Source: Ignavibacteria bacterium (GTDB lineage Bacteria > Bacteroidota > Ignavibacteria > Kapaibacteriales > Kapaibacteriaceae). Taken from it: a stretch of 64,000 bases of DNA. Shown piece by piece: positions 45,452 to 53,084 of the stretch; position 1 is the stretch's first letter; each line of letters starts with the position of its first letter. The stretch covers positions 186,001 to 250,000 of the forward strand of contig JACPPD010000003.1 of NCBI GenBank assembly GCA_016191145.1. The letters are read 5' to 3'. The notes below the pieces were generated by a model. That model was not told the origin of the DNA. It searched no databases and was given only the letters and a program-made list of their open reading frames with translations. Position numbers and translations under genes: made by a program.

Positions 45452-46204
45452 ATGAATCGGTATAATGATAGTCCAACATTCCAGTTGCGCTTGCAGTGGA
45501 GCCCGAACACATTCAAAGGTTTCGGCTTTGCTCTAGGCATCCTGATACTGTTCATAATTATATCAATGTTTACAAAGATTCAGCCCCCTGAAGCATTTAT
45601 TCTGCCGGGAGAAACTACGGTGTTGCTGTCCTTCGGTGTAGGTGACGGTTCAGGTGGCAGCAAGGGGAATCTGACGGCAGAAGGAAAGGCGAGCCGTGGA
45701 GTTGAATCAACGAATCCGCTGCAGGATGCTCAACGAGCTATGGCATCGAAGTCGAATGTTGATCTTTCAGATCCATCTCAGTCTGCGAACCTTGTTCCGG
45801 TAAAGGATGCGGGAAGAAACAAATCGGATGTGTCCGGGACGGATGCTGTCGACAAAAGTATTGGAATGAAGGATGGCTCTGCGGATGAAACCGGCACCGG
45901 TTGGGTTGGCTTGGGAAAGGGCAGGGGGCTTGGGTACGGTGTTGATTGGGGCGGCGGAGGCAATAGGGTTGTGCTTAACAAGCCCCTGCCTGCGTTTCCA
46001 CCCGGAACATTAAACACAGAGGTGAAATTGCGGTTTCGCGTTCGACCCGACGGATCAGTAAGCTGGGTTGCACCTACACGTAAGGGCGGCAACCCCGCTG
46101 TAGATCAGGCAGCGATACGTGCAATGTATCAATGGCGCTTCAATCCGTTAAACGATGAAATCGATATGGAAGGTACTATCACGTTTGTCTTTAGGAATTC
46201 GTAA
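45452..46204 (+). CDS. TonB-family energy transducer
   Basis: A 250-residue protein with an N-terminal membrane span (FGFALGILILFIIISMF), a glycine-rich periplasmic linker and a C-terminal TonB domain (VKLRFRVRPDGSVSWVAPTR, then AIRAMYQWRFNPL). It would pass proton-motive energy to an outer-membrane partner, perhaps the barrel at 43048. The ATG at 45452 is chosen over the adjacent TTG. No ExbB or ExbD gene is nearby. Confidence 0.82.
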   Translation: MNRYNDSPTFQLRLQWSPNTFKGFGFALGILILFIIISMFTKIQPPEAFILPGETTVLLSFGVGDGSGGSKGNLTAEGKASRGVESTNPLQDAQRAMASKSNVDLSDPSQSANLVPVKDAGRNKSDVSGTDAVDKSIGMKDGSADETGTGWVGLGKGRGLGYGVDWGGGGNRVVLNKPLPAFPPGTLNTEVKLRFRVRPDGSVSWVAPTRKGGNPAVDQAAIRAMYQWRFNPLNDEIDMEGTITFVFRNS

Positions 46205-46218
46205 CAGCGGAACCGGCT

Positions 46219-46392
46219 ATGGATGATGTCTTGTTATGGTATAGCGCCCTGCCGCCAATCTTAAAGATTGCTGTGTGGGTCCTTGTTGTTGTACTAGGTC
46301 TCTCGTTGGTAAAACGTGTTGTGAAATTGGCCATATTGATCACGATACTTCTCATTCTGATTTTTGTGCTTCGAGCATTCACTCTTCCCTAG
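46219..46392 (+). CDS. 57-residue membrane protein
   Basis: A short frame between the TonB-like gene and the UDP-glucose dehydrogenase, with 14 bp before and three bases after. It encodes MDDVLLWYSALPPILKIAVW and two closely spaced hydrophobic segments with a Lys-Arg turn between them (GLSLVKRVVKLAILI), ending RAFTLP. Tight spacing and a clean hydrophobic pattern support a real gene. No family recognised. Confidence 0.6.
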   Translation: MDDVLLWYSALPPILKIAVWVLVVVLGLSLVKRVVKLAILITILLILIFVLRAFTLP

Positions 46393-46395
46393 AAT

Positions 46396-47742
46396 ATGTC
46401 ATACCGAATTGGAGTAATTGGAACCGGCTACGTTGGACTCGTTACCGGGACATGTTTAGCCGATGTCGGCAACAGCGTTGTGTGTATCGATGTAGATCCG
46501 GAAAAGATTTCCCGGATGCGGATGGGCGACACGGTGATCTTTGAGCCTGGACTCGACAAGCTGCTCGAACGAAATCTCCGCGAAGAACGCATTGTGTTTT
46601 CACTGGATCTGGAGGATGCCGTCAGGGATTGCGATATCCTCATGCTGTGCCTACCAACACCACCAGGAAAGGACGGAGAAGCCGATCTCGATGCAGTGCT
46701 CTCCGTGTCGAGCAGAATTGCGTTGTTGTTAAATGAATTTAACATAACAAGTCCGAGAATCATCGTTAATAAAAGCACTGTGCCAGTTGGGACTGCGGCT
46801 CGCGTCAGGGAGATTTATGCCAGGGAAGCTCCTACACGGCAGGTCTACGTTGTAAGCAATCCGGAATTCCTGCGTGAGAGCTTCGCCGTGGAGGAATTCA
46901 TGAAGCCGGATCGCGTCATCATTGGCACATCAGATGAGTATGCAGCCAATGTTATGCGCGATCTCTATGCGCCATTTGTGCGCGGGGGCGCGCCTGTTCT
47001 TGTGTTTGACGAACGGAGCGCGGAAGTTGCCAAGTATGCTGCCAACTCGTTTCTCGCGGTAAAAATATCCTTCATGAACGACCTATCCGAGTATTGCGAA
47101 GCCGTTGGCGCCGATATCGAAAAGGTGCGAATTGGCATTGGAACCGATAATAGAATAGGCCGTCGGTTTCTCTTTGCAGGCATTGGATATGGAGGGAGCT
47201 GTTTTCCCAAAGATGTGAAGGCGCTTGCGTTTGCAGCACGTCAGGCCGGAACACCTTTGGATATCGTGGAAGCAACACAGAAGGTAAACACCCACCAGGT
47301 GGATAGATTCATCAATAAGGTTGAATCACGATTTAATAATGATGTAAGGGGCAGGCAGTTCGCTCTGTGGGGGTTGGCATTTAAGCCGAATACCGATGAT
47401 ATACGAGATGCTCCCTCATTCGGTATAATAAATAAATTGACTAAAGCTGGCGCCAGTATCAAGGCTTACGATCCCGAGGCAATGGACAACAGTAAACGAG
47501 TTCTGGGTGATAAGGTTGTATTTGCACACTCGCCGTACGATGCATTGTTAGAATGCGACGCACTCATCATTGCCACTGAGTGGAATGAGTTTCGGAATCC
47601 TGATTTCGAACGAATGAGAAAGGCGATGAGACAGCACATCATTTTCGACGGACGCAATGTGTTCTCGCTAGCCGAAATGAAGACTGAAGGGTTCGAGTAT
47701 CACAGCGTTGGCCGGGCAATCGTAGAACCACCCAGACAGTAG
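46396..47742 (+). CDS. ugd: UDP-glucose 6-dehydrogenase
   Basis: A 448-residue enzyme that oxidises UDP-glucose to UDP-glucuronate with two NAD. The N-terminal Rossmann motif is GTGYVGLVTGTCLADVG, the substrate and hinge region holds NPEFLRESFAVEEF, and the catalytic cysteine is in GYGGSCFPKDVKAL (Cys269). The C-terminal domain holds LAFKPNTDDIRDAPS. It supplies a precursor for acidic surface polysaccharide. Its end is five bases from the convergent nuoE. Confidence 0.95.
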   Translation: MSYRIGVIGTGYVGLVTGTCLADVGNSVVCIDVDPEKISRMRMGDTVIFEPGLDKLLERNLREERIVFSLDLEDAVRDCDILMLCLPTPPGKDGEADLDAVLSVSSRIALLLNEFNITSPRIIVNKSTVPVGTAARVREIYAREAPTRQVYVVSNPEFLRESFAVEEFMKPDRVIIGTSDEYAANVMRDLYAPFVRGGAPVLVFDERSAEVAKYAANSFLAVKISFMNDLSEYCEAVGADIEKVRIGIGTDNRIGRRFLFAGIGYGGSCFPKDVKALAFAARQAGTPLDIVEATQKVNTHQVDRFINKVESRFNNDVRGRQFALWGLAFKPNTDDIRDAPSFGIINKLTKAGASIKAYDPEAMDNSKRVLGDKVVFAHSPYDALLECDALIIATEWNEFRNPDFERMRKAMRQHIIFDGRNVFSLAEMKTEGFEYHSVGRAIVEPPRQ

Positions 47743-47746
47743 TTAC

Positions 47747-48220
47747 CTAAACACATTTATCAAGCAATGCGTCGGTGGATTGCAGCGTAACGTTTTCGTA
47801 AAAGTCTTCGTTAATGGCAATCATTGGCGCTCCGCCACATGCGCCCATGCACTCTACTTCCTCGAGAGAAAATTTACCGTCGGATGTGGCCTGCGTGTGT
47901 CCCACGCCAAGGCGCTGCTTAACGTGCTCATACACCTCCATGCCCCCTTTTAGCATACACGAAATATTTGTGCACACCTGAACGTGATTGCGTCCCATGG
48001 GTTTTTTGTGGTACATGGTGTAAAACGACGCCACACCCATCACGTGTGCGTATGGCAGATCCATCACCTCTGCAACATGCTTCATCACGTCCTCAGAAAG
48101 CCAATCAAACTTTTTCTGCGCCATCCATAACACGGGCATGATGGCTGCTTTCGACTCTGGATAGAGAGCCTTCAGCTTTTCAATTTGTTCCAGTTCTTCG
48201 GAGGTAAAGGCGATTTCCAT
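47747..48220 (-). CDS. nuoE: NADH-quinone oxidoreductase subunit E
   Basis: A 157-residue thioredoxin-fold subunit of complex I carrying a 2Fe-2S cluster. Ligands are seen as VCTNISCMLKGG (two cysteines five residues apart) and VECMGACGGAPM. The N-terminal half has LPYAHVMGVASFYTMYH. ATG 48220 is preferred over a start at 48238, which would add six atypical residues. No other nuo genes are in the window, so either the locus is scattered or this is a homologue serving another NAD-linked enzyme. Confidence 0.9.
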   Translation of the reverse strand: MEIAFTSEELEQIEKLKALYPESKAAIMPVLWMAQKKFDWLSEDVMKHVAEVMDLPYAHVMGVASFYTMYHKKPMGRNHVQVCTNISCMLKGGMEVYEHVKQRLGVGHTQATSDGKFSLEEVECMGACGGAPMIAINEDFYENVTLQSTDALLDKCV

Positions 48221-48270
48221 AGAACGCAAAAATAACACACTGAGCGGTGGAGTATAGCAGCATAAAATAG

Positions 48271-48306
48271 GTTAGTCACATCCCACAAACAGGTAAGTCA
48301 CATCCC
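48271..48306. repeat. Two direct repeats of about 14 bp, possible insertion-sequence end
   Basis: GTTAGTCACATCCC and GTAAGTCACATCCC, 22 bp apart. Repeated short motifs like this are seen at the ends of some insertion sequences. The position at the left side of the orfA remnant fits, but no matching right end was found. Confidence 0.4.
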
Positions 48307-48420
48307 GCCATTTTTGTTGTATTGTCCGGGTCGCGGTCCCAGATCATCAACAAAATACTGAAGTTTCTTTGGCGCGAAATTCTGCTCAATGACCTTCCCC
48401 CCGTTTGATTGATAGTAGAT
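48298..48420 (-). pseudogene. Fragment of an unknown reading frame
   Basis: An open stretch of 40 codons on the minus strand ends at a stop inside the direct repeats. It reads GGKVIEQNFAPKKLQYFVDD, then LGPRPGQYNKNGGM. It looks like the C-terminal end of a protein, perhaps an IS-encoded one, cut off upstream by a stop. No family assigned. Confidence 0.3.
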
Positions 48421-48456
48421 TTAATCTCCATCACTCAACATCAGTGGAGAGAAATC

Positions 48457-48750
48457 ATGGAAAAAGAGAAACGAAGTATGCGCTATAACGAGGCGTTCAA
48501 ACGTGAAGCCGTTGCGTTGGTACTGGACCGGAGGTTGCCGGTAGCCAAGGCAGCTCAACAGGAGGGAGTGAATATCGACACACTTAACAAATGGATAGCA
48601 GCAGCGGGCGTGCGAGAGACTGAGAAATCGGAGCAAACATTCGAAGCGCGCAACAAGGAACTCGAGCGTGAGAATCGCGCACTGAAAATGGAGCGAGACA
48701 TTGGGCTGGTCCAATCTATCTGCGCCGCGTACATATATTCCCCGAACTAG
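48457..48750 (+). pseudogene. IS3-family orfA remnant
   Basis: A 97-residue product that begins as an IS3/IS911-type OrfA: a helix-turn-helix domain (YNEAFKREAVALVLDRRLPV, then AKAAQQEGVNIDTLNKWI) followed by a coiled coil (ARNKELERENRALKMERDI). Intact OrfA usually continues in phase toward an OrfB integrase; here it breaks off after RDI into unrelated residues and a stop, and no OrfB follows. Degraded insertion sequence. Confidence 0.8.
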
Positions 48751-49051
48751 CTTTCTTTTCCAGCCTCTACCACGCCTAATATTTTTTTCTTGCTTTGTAA
48801 TGGTGCCAGTCATATACTATTATGCGAAATGATTTCATCATATTGATGAATAACAGGTGTACTTGCTGAGGCGGGTACATTTTAATGTTAGTGGACTGTC
48901 AAAACTTAACAACGCTCTTTCTTTTATTGGTGAAGGTGCTTAATTTGTAGAATCTGTTTATTGATAATGCATTTAACCGGTAGGCTTCTTTGCACATCAA
49001 AAAATTCAGATACTACTTCATTTTCCATTTTTATTGTTCGTTGAGGTCCGT
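48751..49051. other. 301-bp gap without a gene
   Basis: The region is AT-rich, with stops in all frames at short intervals. I see no RNA gene, repeat or convincing promoter. It separates the IS remnant from the lipoprotein cassette and may contain decayed IS sequence. Confidence 0.6.
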
Positions 49052-49533
49052 ATGAGAACTATCTTTTTTTAGTAACATGCCTATTGCTGGCTTTGATGGT
49101 AGCATCGATAGGTTGCTCTGGCACTTCAGATCAACCAATTGGGTTGGCAGTTGGCGGGGTAGGAACCTCTCAAAAAAATCCTGGCATTAGTGCAACTGCA
49201 ACTGCAATGACAGTGACAAAGAAGCATTTGAGCGGGTGGAGAGATTGTAAACCACCAAAGTATAATTGTACGGATGTTATTGTCGTTACACCTCACAATG
49301 TCACTCAACTTGCCAACCTCGATGTGGCAATTGCAAATTCAACACTCACTACGTTCTTCATGTCATCATCAAATTATGACGCAATATGGAATGCTGTACC
49401 ACCACTGGTTCTAGGAGACTTGCAATCTGGGGCAACGAAAATGGATAAGGTGCCTGATTCAGACACAGTTTATGTTTGGTATGGGTTCATGGACACAAGT
49501 GGCAACCCTGTTGACTACAGTATGGTTCCCTGA
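49052..49533 (+). pseudogene. Lipoprotein gene with a frameshift in a T7 run in its signal peptide
   Basis: From ATG 49052, with a GAGG ribosome-binding site, the first codons read MRTIFF and then hit TAG at 49070-49072 because the T-run at 49064-49070 has seven bases. One extra T would join it to LVTCLLLALMVASIGCSG, giving a complete lipoprotein signal with lipobox, and on to 49533. Without the shift, translation could only start at TTG 49084, leaving a shortened signal. The mature part (about 140 residues: GVGTSQKNPGISATATAM, then YDAIWNAVPPLVLGDLQSG) is unknown. It may be phase-variable, decayed or a base-calling error. It ends at the next gene's start. Confidence 0.65.
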
Positions 49534-50660
49534 TGAGGTTTAGTCGACTGTCTGCAGCTTTTGTGTTTGTGTCGCTCCTCTTTTATGCAAGTTCATGCAC
49601 ACAGGACAAGACGGAAATTGATTGTTTTACTGAATCAATCATTCTTCTTGATAGTGGAATGGCTGATGATTTTGTTTCAATTAATCGAACTCCGACTGAT
49701 GGTGAAACAGTTCTGGTATGGACTGCTAACCCTCCGGTGTTCCAGATACATCACCTCGACTCAAGAAGAGTCGTCAGGCTTGCTGTACCAACAATTTCCA
49801 AGAATGGCGTCATCGGGGTTGACATTGTAGAAGAAGGCAAGAATCGCGGGATTTTTCTTTTGTCACGAGATGGTAAGTCGATCGCAAGACTGACCCTGAG
49901 TGGTGAGTTCATTGAGAACATAATACTTCCGGAATTCATAGATAGCGACAGCACGCGATACATCGTTTGTGATCCATTCATCGTCATGGATGACGGAATT
50001 CTCGCGATAGTTGGTGCTGACACTGAGCCCAGCGAGTTTGCCAACGGATGGTGTCTTGCTAAGCTAGGTTTTGAATCAGCCACGTGGACTCCGATTCGCA
50101 AGCATCCGAGACATGTTCAAAAGAATCCAGCATACTCCATGTACTACCCACTGCTGGACGTCGTCGACAGAACCAAAGGTGAGTATTTGTTAAAATTCCG
50201 ACAAGACGACACTATTTTCTTGATGAGAAATAGCGAAGAATTAAATGTCACCACTGTGGCCCGAATTGATACAAGTCGGTTTGCTCCCCTTACAGACTTT
50301 ATGAATGCGCGAAGCGCCACTTATTATGAACTGACCACTCCAATGTACAATTCGGTTCATTATCTGAAAAAGACAAAGACAACGGTCGCAACGTTTTTAC
50401 CTGAACAACCTCTGCGTCATCCAAACGGTCGGTTTTCCTCTCCTATTCATAGAAGAATGGATATACATTCTCTATTCAACCTTACTGTTCAAAAGTCCAT
50501 TCGGATGGATTCAAATTGTTTGGCTTTTCGACCCTTTCCGTTTGGAGACGAAACCTCTCTTTGGTTTGCTGAAAGAGTAACCAACTCAGGTGAACATGAC
50601 ACGTTATTTATTGTGCGATATAGTTCGAACCATCTGCTAGGAATATGCGAACATTATTAG
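49533..50660 (+). CDS. Lipoprotein with 6-bladed beta-propeller pattern
   Basis: A 375-residue protein with a lipoprotein signal (AFVFVSLLFYASSC, Cys22). The body holds propeller-like strands: GETVLVWTANPPVFQIHHLD, IFLLSRDGKSIARLTLSGEF and a later FGDETSLWFAERV. It resembles the 6-bladed propeller lipoproteins common in Bacteroidota, which often accompany small exported peptides or thioredoxin-like proteins. The stop lies inside the first copy of a 36-bp duplication shared with the next gene. Confidence 0.75.
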   Translation: MRFSRLSAAFVFVSLLFYASSCTQDKTEIDCFTESIILLDSGMADDFVSINRTPTDGETVLVWTANPPVFQIHHLDSRRVVRLAVPTISKNGVIGVDIVEEGKNRGIFLLSRDGKSIARLTLSGEFIENIILPEFIDSDSTRYIVCDPFIVMDDGILAIVGADTEPSEFANGWCLAKLGFESATWTPIRKHPRHVQKNPAYSMYYPLLDVVDRTKGEYLLKFRQDDTIFLMRNSEELNVTTVARIDTSRFAPLTDFMNARSATYYELTTPMYNSVHYLKKTKTTVATFLPEQPLRHPNGRFSSPIHRRMDIHSLFNLTVQKSIRMDSNCLAFRPFPFGDETSLWFAERVTNSGEHDTLFIVRYSSNHLLGICEHY

Positions 50661-50711
50661 TTTTTACAATTACAAGGAATATGCGAACACTATTAGTTTT
50701 TACTATTACAT
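50640..50711 (+). repeat. 36-bp tandem duplication across a stop/start junction
   Basis: Two adjacent copies, 50640-50675 and 50676-50711, differ at about three positions. Each copy encodes the upstream gene's ending GICEHY plus stop in one frame and the downstream gene's MRTLLVFTIT in another. The duplication thus copied an overlapping gene junction intact. Confidence 0.93.
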
Positions 50712-51136
50712 GCTTGCTGCTGACAAATAATATCGTTCTCGATGCTGAAGTGTTTGTTGTAGAAAGGGATTACAACAATACTGTGCTGTTAAGGAGGTAT
50801 TTCAAAGACACTTTTGGTCGATCCATCTCAAGCAAGGATAGGGTGATTATATTTCTTCGAACTGCGGGATGCCAAGGATGCAGAGATGAACTTATTCGAA
50901 GAATGTCAAAATTGAAGTTAAATTCAGGCGTTGTAATGATAGCATGTCCTGAAAGTATTAACCTGACAAAGCCAATCTTGAAAAAGTGTGAAGTGCTTCA
51001 TGACAGCACATGTCAGTATGATCTTCTGCCTTTCTCAGAAATTGTAACGTTAATAGTGTTTATGAAGGATAAGAAAATTCAAAAGATGGAATTACTTTCT
51101 GCGGAGCTAGTTCCAGCGATAGTTGGCGGACAATAG
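50645..51136 (+). CDS. Exported thioredoxin-like protein with CxxC
   Basis: The product is 163 residues from 50645, or 151 from the second copy of the start at 50681. From 50681 the protein opens with an ordinary signal peptide (MRTLLVFTITCLLLTNNIV); from 50645 the same start is doubled. The mature part has a thioredoxin-like strand and active site (DRVIIFLRTAGCQGCRDELI), with strands VVMIACPES and EIVTLIVFMKDKKI. The CQGC pair suggests disulfide exchange outside the cytoplasm. Sequence alone does not show which start is used; both have AGGAAT upstream. Confidence 0.7.
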   Translation: MRTLLVFTITRNMRTLLVFTITCLLLTNNIVLDAEVFVVERDYNNTVLLRRYFKDTFGRSISSKDRVIIFLRTAGCQGCRDELIRRMSKLKLNSGVVMIACPESINLTKPILKKCEVLHDSTCQYDLLPFSEIVTLIVFMKDKKIQKMELLSAELVPAIVGGQ

Positions 51137-51248
51137 AAGCTTATCCATAGCAGCAAGTACATCTTGCCAATTAACTAAGCAAAGCTTTATGGATACAATG
51201 GGGCAGAAGCTTCATGTTATGCTGAATGCCAGAAGAGGCAGGCAGTCG

Positions 51249-52157
51249 TTACCCACGCAGCCTTTGCACAAACAGTTTTGAACCAAGCCAAATACGAAGA
51301 GCCGTGATGAATTTGTGAGCCGCGCTGACTCGAATGCGCTTCTGATATACGCGGTAATCCGTCAGTTCGATTTTTTCCAGCAACCGGTAGTAGATGGCGT
51401 CCATAATCTCAGCGGCAACCATCGTCATGCGTTCATCCGGACGCAGCAGCGTTCGTGCCTTGTGGTAGAAGTCTCTTGCACGATGTACCTGGAACGACAT
51501 CAATTCAACAAATCTGTCATCGTAAACTTCGTTTATAATATCGCGTTCTGAATATTGGAACTTATCCAGATCTTCGAGAGGCAGATATATCGTACCCCGT
51601 TCCTTATCCTGCCTGATATCACGCAAAATGTTAGTAAGCTGCAGAGCATAGCCCAGGTTGATGGCGTATTGGCGTGTTTCGTCGTACCTGTAACCAAAAA
51701 TTTCAATGCAAATGAGTCCAATGATGCTGGCTACCGAATAACAGTATTCTTTGAGCTCTGAAAACGTTTCGTAGCGCGTGTATGTAAGGTCGCGTTCGCA
51801 GCCGTCTATCAGCGTTAGCAGGTACTGCTTTGGAATACTGAACTGATGAATAACAGACGAGAGTCGGTTTCTTCCATCCCCTTCCATATCAGCGTTGGCA
51901 TTGTTACTCAGATACAACAATTCAATTTCGTTCCGCCACCAATCCAGTCGTACGCGCTTACGAGCAATCTCAACCGGATTCCGCGAAGGGGAGTTGTCTA
52001 CAATGTCATCGATGCGCCGTGCAAACGCATACATAGTCCTGATTGCTCTTCGTTCCTCCCGCGGGAGAAATGAAAATGAGTAGTGAAAACTCGTGGAACC
52101 CTTCAATGTTGAGAGTGCCAGGATTTCATCGTCGGAGCTGACGTATACGTGAGACAC
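51249..52157 (-). CDS. hpnD: Squalene/phytoene synthase family, HpnD-like
   Basis: A 302-residue prenyl-coupling enzyme. Aspartate-rich sites are AFARRIDDIVD near residue 48 and LTNILRDIRQDKERG near residue 175. In bacteria, HpnD joins two farnesyl diphosphates to presqualene diphosphate, HpnC converts that to hydroxysqualene and HpnE reduces it. The GTG start at 52157 gives a normal length. It follows hpnC on the same strand after about 90 bp. A carotenoid phytoene synthase role cannot be excluded. Confidence 0.85.
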   Translation of the reverse strand: MSHVYVSSDDEILALSTLKGSTSFHYSFSFLPREERRAIRTMYAFARRIDDIVDNSPSRNPVEIARKRVRLDWWRNEIELLYLSNNANADMEGDGRNRLSSVIHQFSIPKQYLLTLIDGCERDLTYTRYETFSELKEYCYSVASIIGLICIEIFGYRYDETRQYAINLGYALQLTNILRDIRQDKERGTIYLPLEDLDKFQYSERDIINEVYDDRFVELMSFQVHRARDFYHKARTLLRPDERMTMVAAEIMDAIYYRLLEKIELTDYRVYQKRIRVSAAHKFITALRIWLGSKLFVQRLRG

Positions 52158-52247
52158 GCCCGAAAATAGTGAATCCGGACAAGGCGGAAGAATTGCACCC
52201 GCCGGTTAGGTAATTACTCAAACAACCGAAATCGTAAATAACAATAA

Positions 52248-53033
52248 TTACAAAGGGTTCAGGAGCCTTAACAGGAGTGAAGGGAAATCCCTTGACGTCA
52301 GTGTTACCCGTCTGTTTCCGGACAATCGCTGGCTTTGGTGTTCAATCTTGTCCAGCATTGTCTCTCCACCCGCGATGATGGCCTTCAGCTCCATCTTCAA
52401 TCTGAGTGAAGGAACGCAGCGGACAACTTGGCGTCCGCGTTTGAACAACAACCGTGTCCGATAAATCGTTTCCTCAACGGTAAGGGGCACGTAATTCCTG
52501 CCCCTTGACATATCGACTTCTCTATCCTGCAGAAAATTTGTGATTTGCAACGCTGTGCAAACATCGTTGCTGTAGTCGATTGCCTGCGGTGTTGCGCTAC
52601 CTGAAAGCGACAGAATAATTTCACCTACAGGGTTGGCAGAATAACGACAGTACTCCAGGACTGCATCCCACGTACCATAGGCTACATTTTTTCCTCCTGC
52701 AGCATCGCGGCGGAAGGCTTCAAACAGCCGATGAAATAGGGAAGGACTAAGCCTGCACGTTTTAATCGTATGCTGCACGGCAACGAATACTGGTTCATCA
52801 CGCGGATCGGTGCCGTCGACGATTGAATCAAGGAAGTCCAGTGCGGCCATCCGCTCATCCACGTTTTTATCCCCATGCTCATCGGCGATATCATCGCCCA
52901 TGCGGGCAATAGCATAGACGGCTGCGACGTGCTTGCGCAACTCACGCGGCAGGAGGAAGGAGGCAACGGGAAAATTCTCGTAGTGCGATCGGGCGATCGA
53001 CAAACAATGTGAATATGCGTCGTCGAGAGTCAT
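52248..53033 (-). CDS. hpnC: Squalene synthase HpnC-like
   Basis: A 261-residue member of the squalene/phytoene synthase family. N-terminal HYENFPVASFLLPRELRKHV is characteristic of HpnC, with ARMGDDIADEHGD as the first Asp-rich site and LQITNFLQDREVDMSRGRNY as the second. ATG 53033 gives the usual MTLDDAYSHC opening; an upstream start adds 16 residues without support. Paired with hpnD. No hpnE or squalene-hopene cyclase lies in the window. Confidence 0.88.
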   Translation of the reverse strand: MTLDDAYSHCLSIARSHYENFPVASFLLPRELRKHVAAVYAIARMGDDIADEHGDKNVDERMAALDFLDSIVDGTDPRDEPVFVAVQHTIKTCRLSPSLFHRLFEAFRRDAAGGKNVAYGTWDAVLEYCRYSANPVGEIILSLSGSATPQAIDYSNDVCTALQITNFLQDREVDMSRGRNYVPLTVEETIYRTRLLFKRGRQVVRCVPSLRLKMELKAIIAGGETMLDKIEHQSQRLSGNRRVTLTSRDFPSLLLRLLNPL

Positions 53034-53084
53034 TATACAGAGAGCATTGCGGAATTCCGACGCTAAGCCGCTCGCTAACAATAT

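Noticed and set aside
47747-48220. Part of a complex I operon
   Set aside because: Only the E subunit is present; neighbours on both sides are unrelated.
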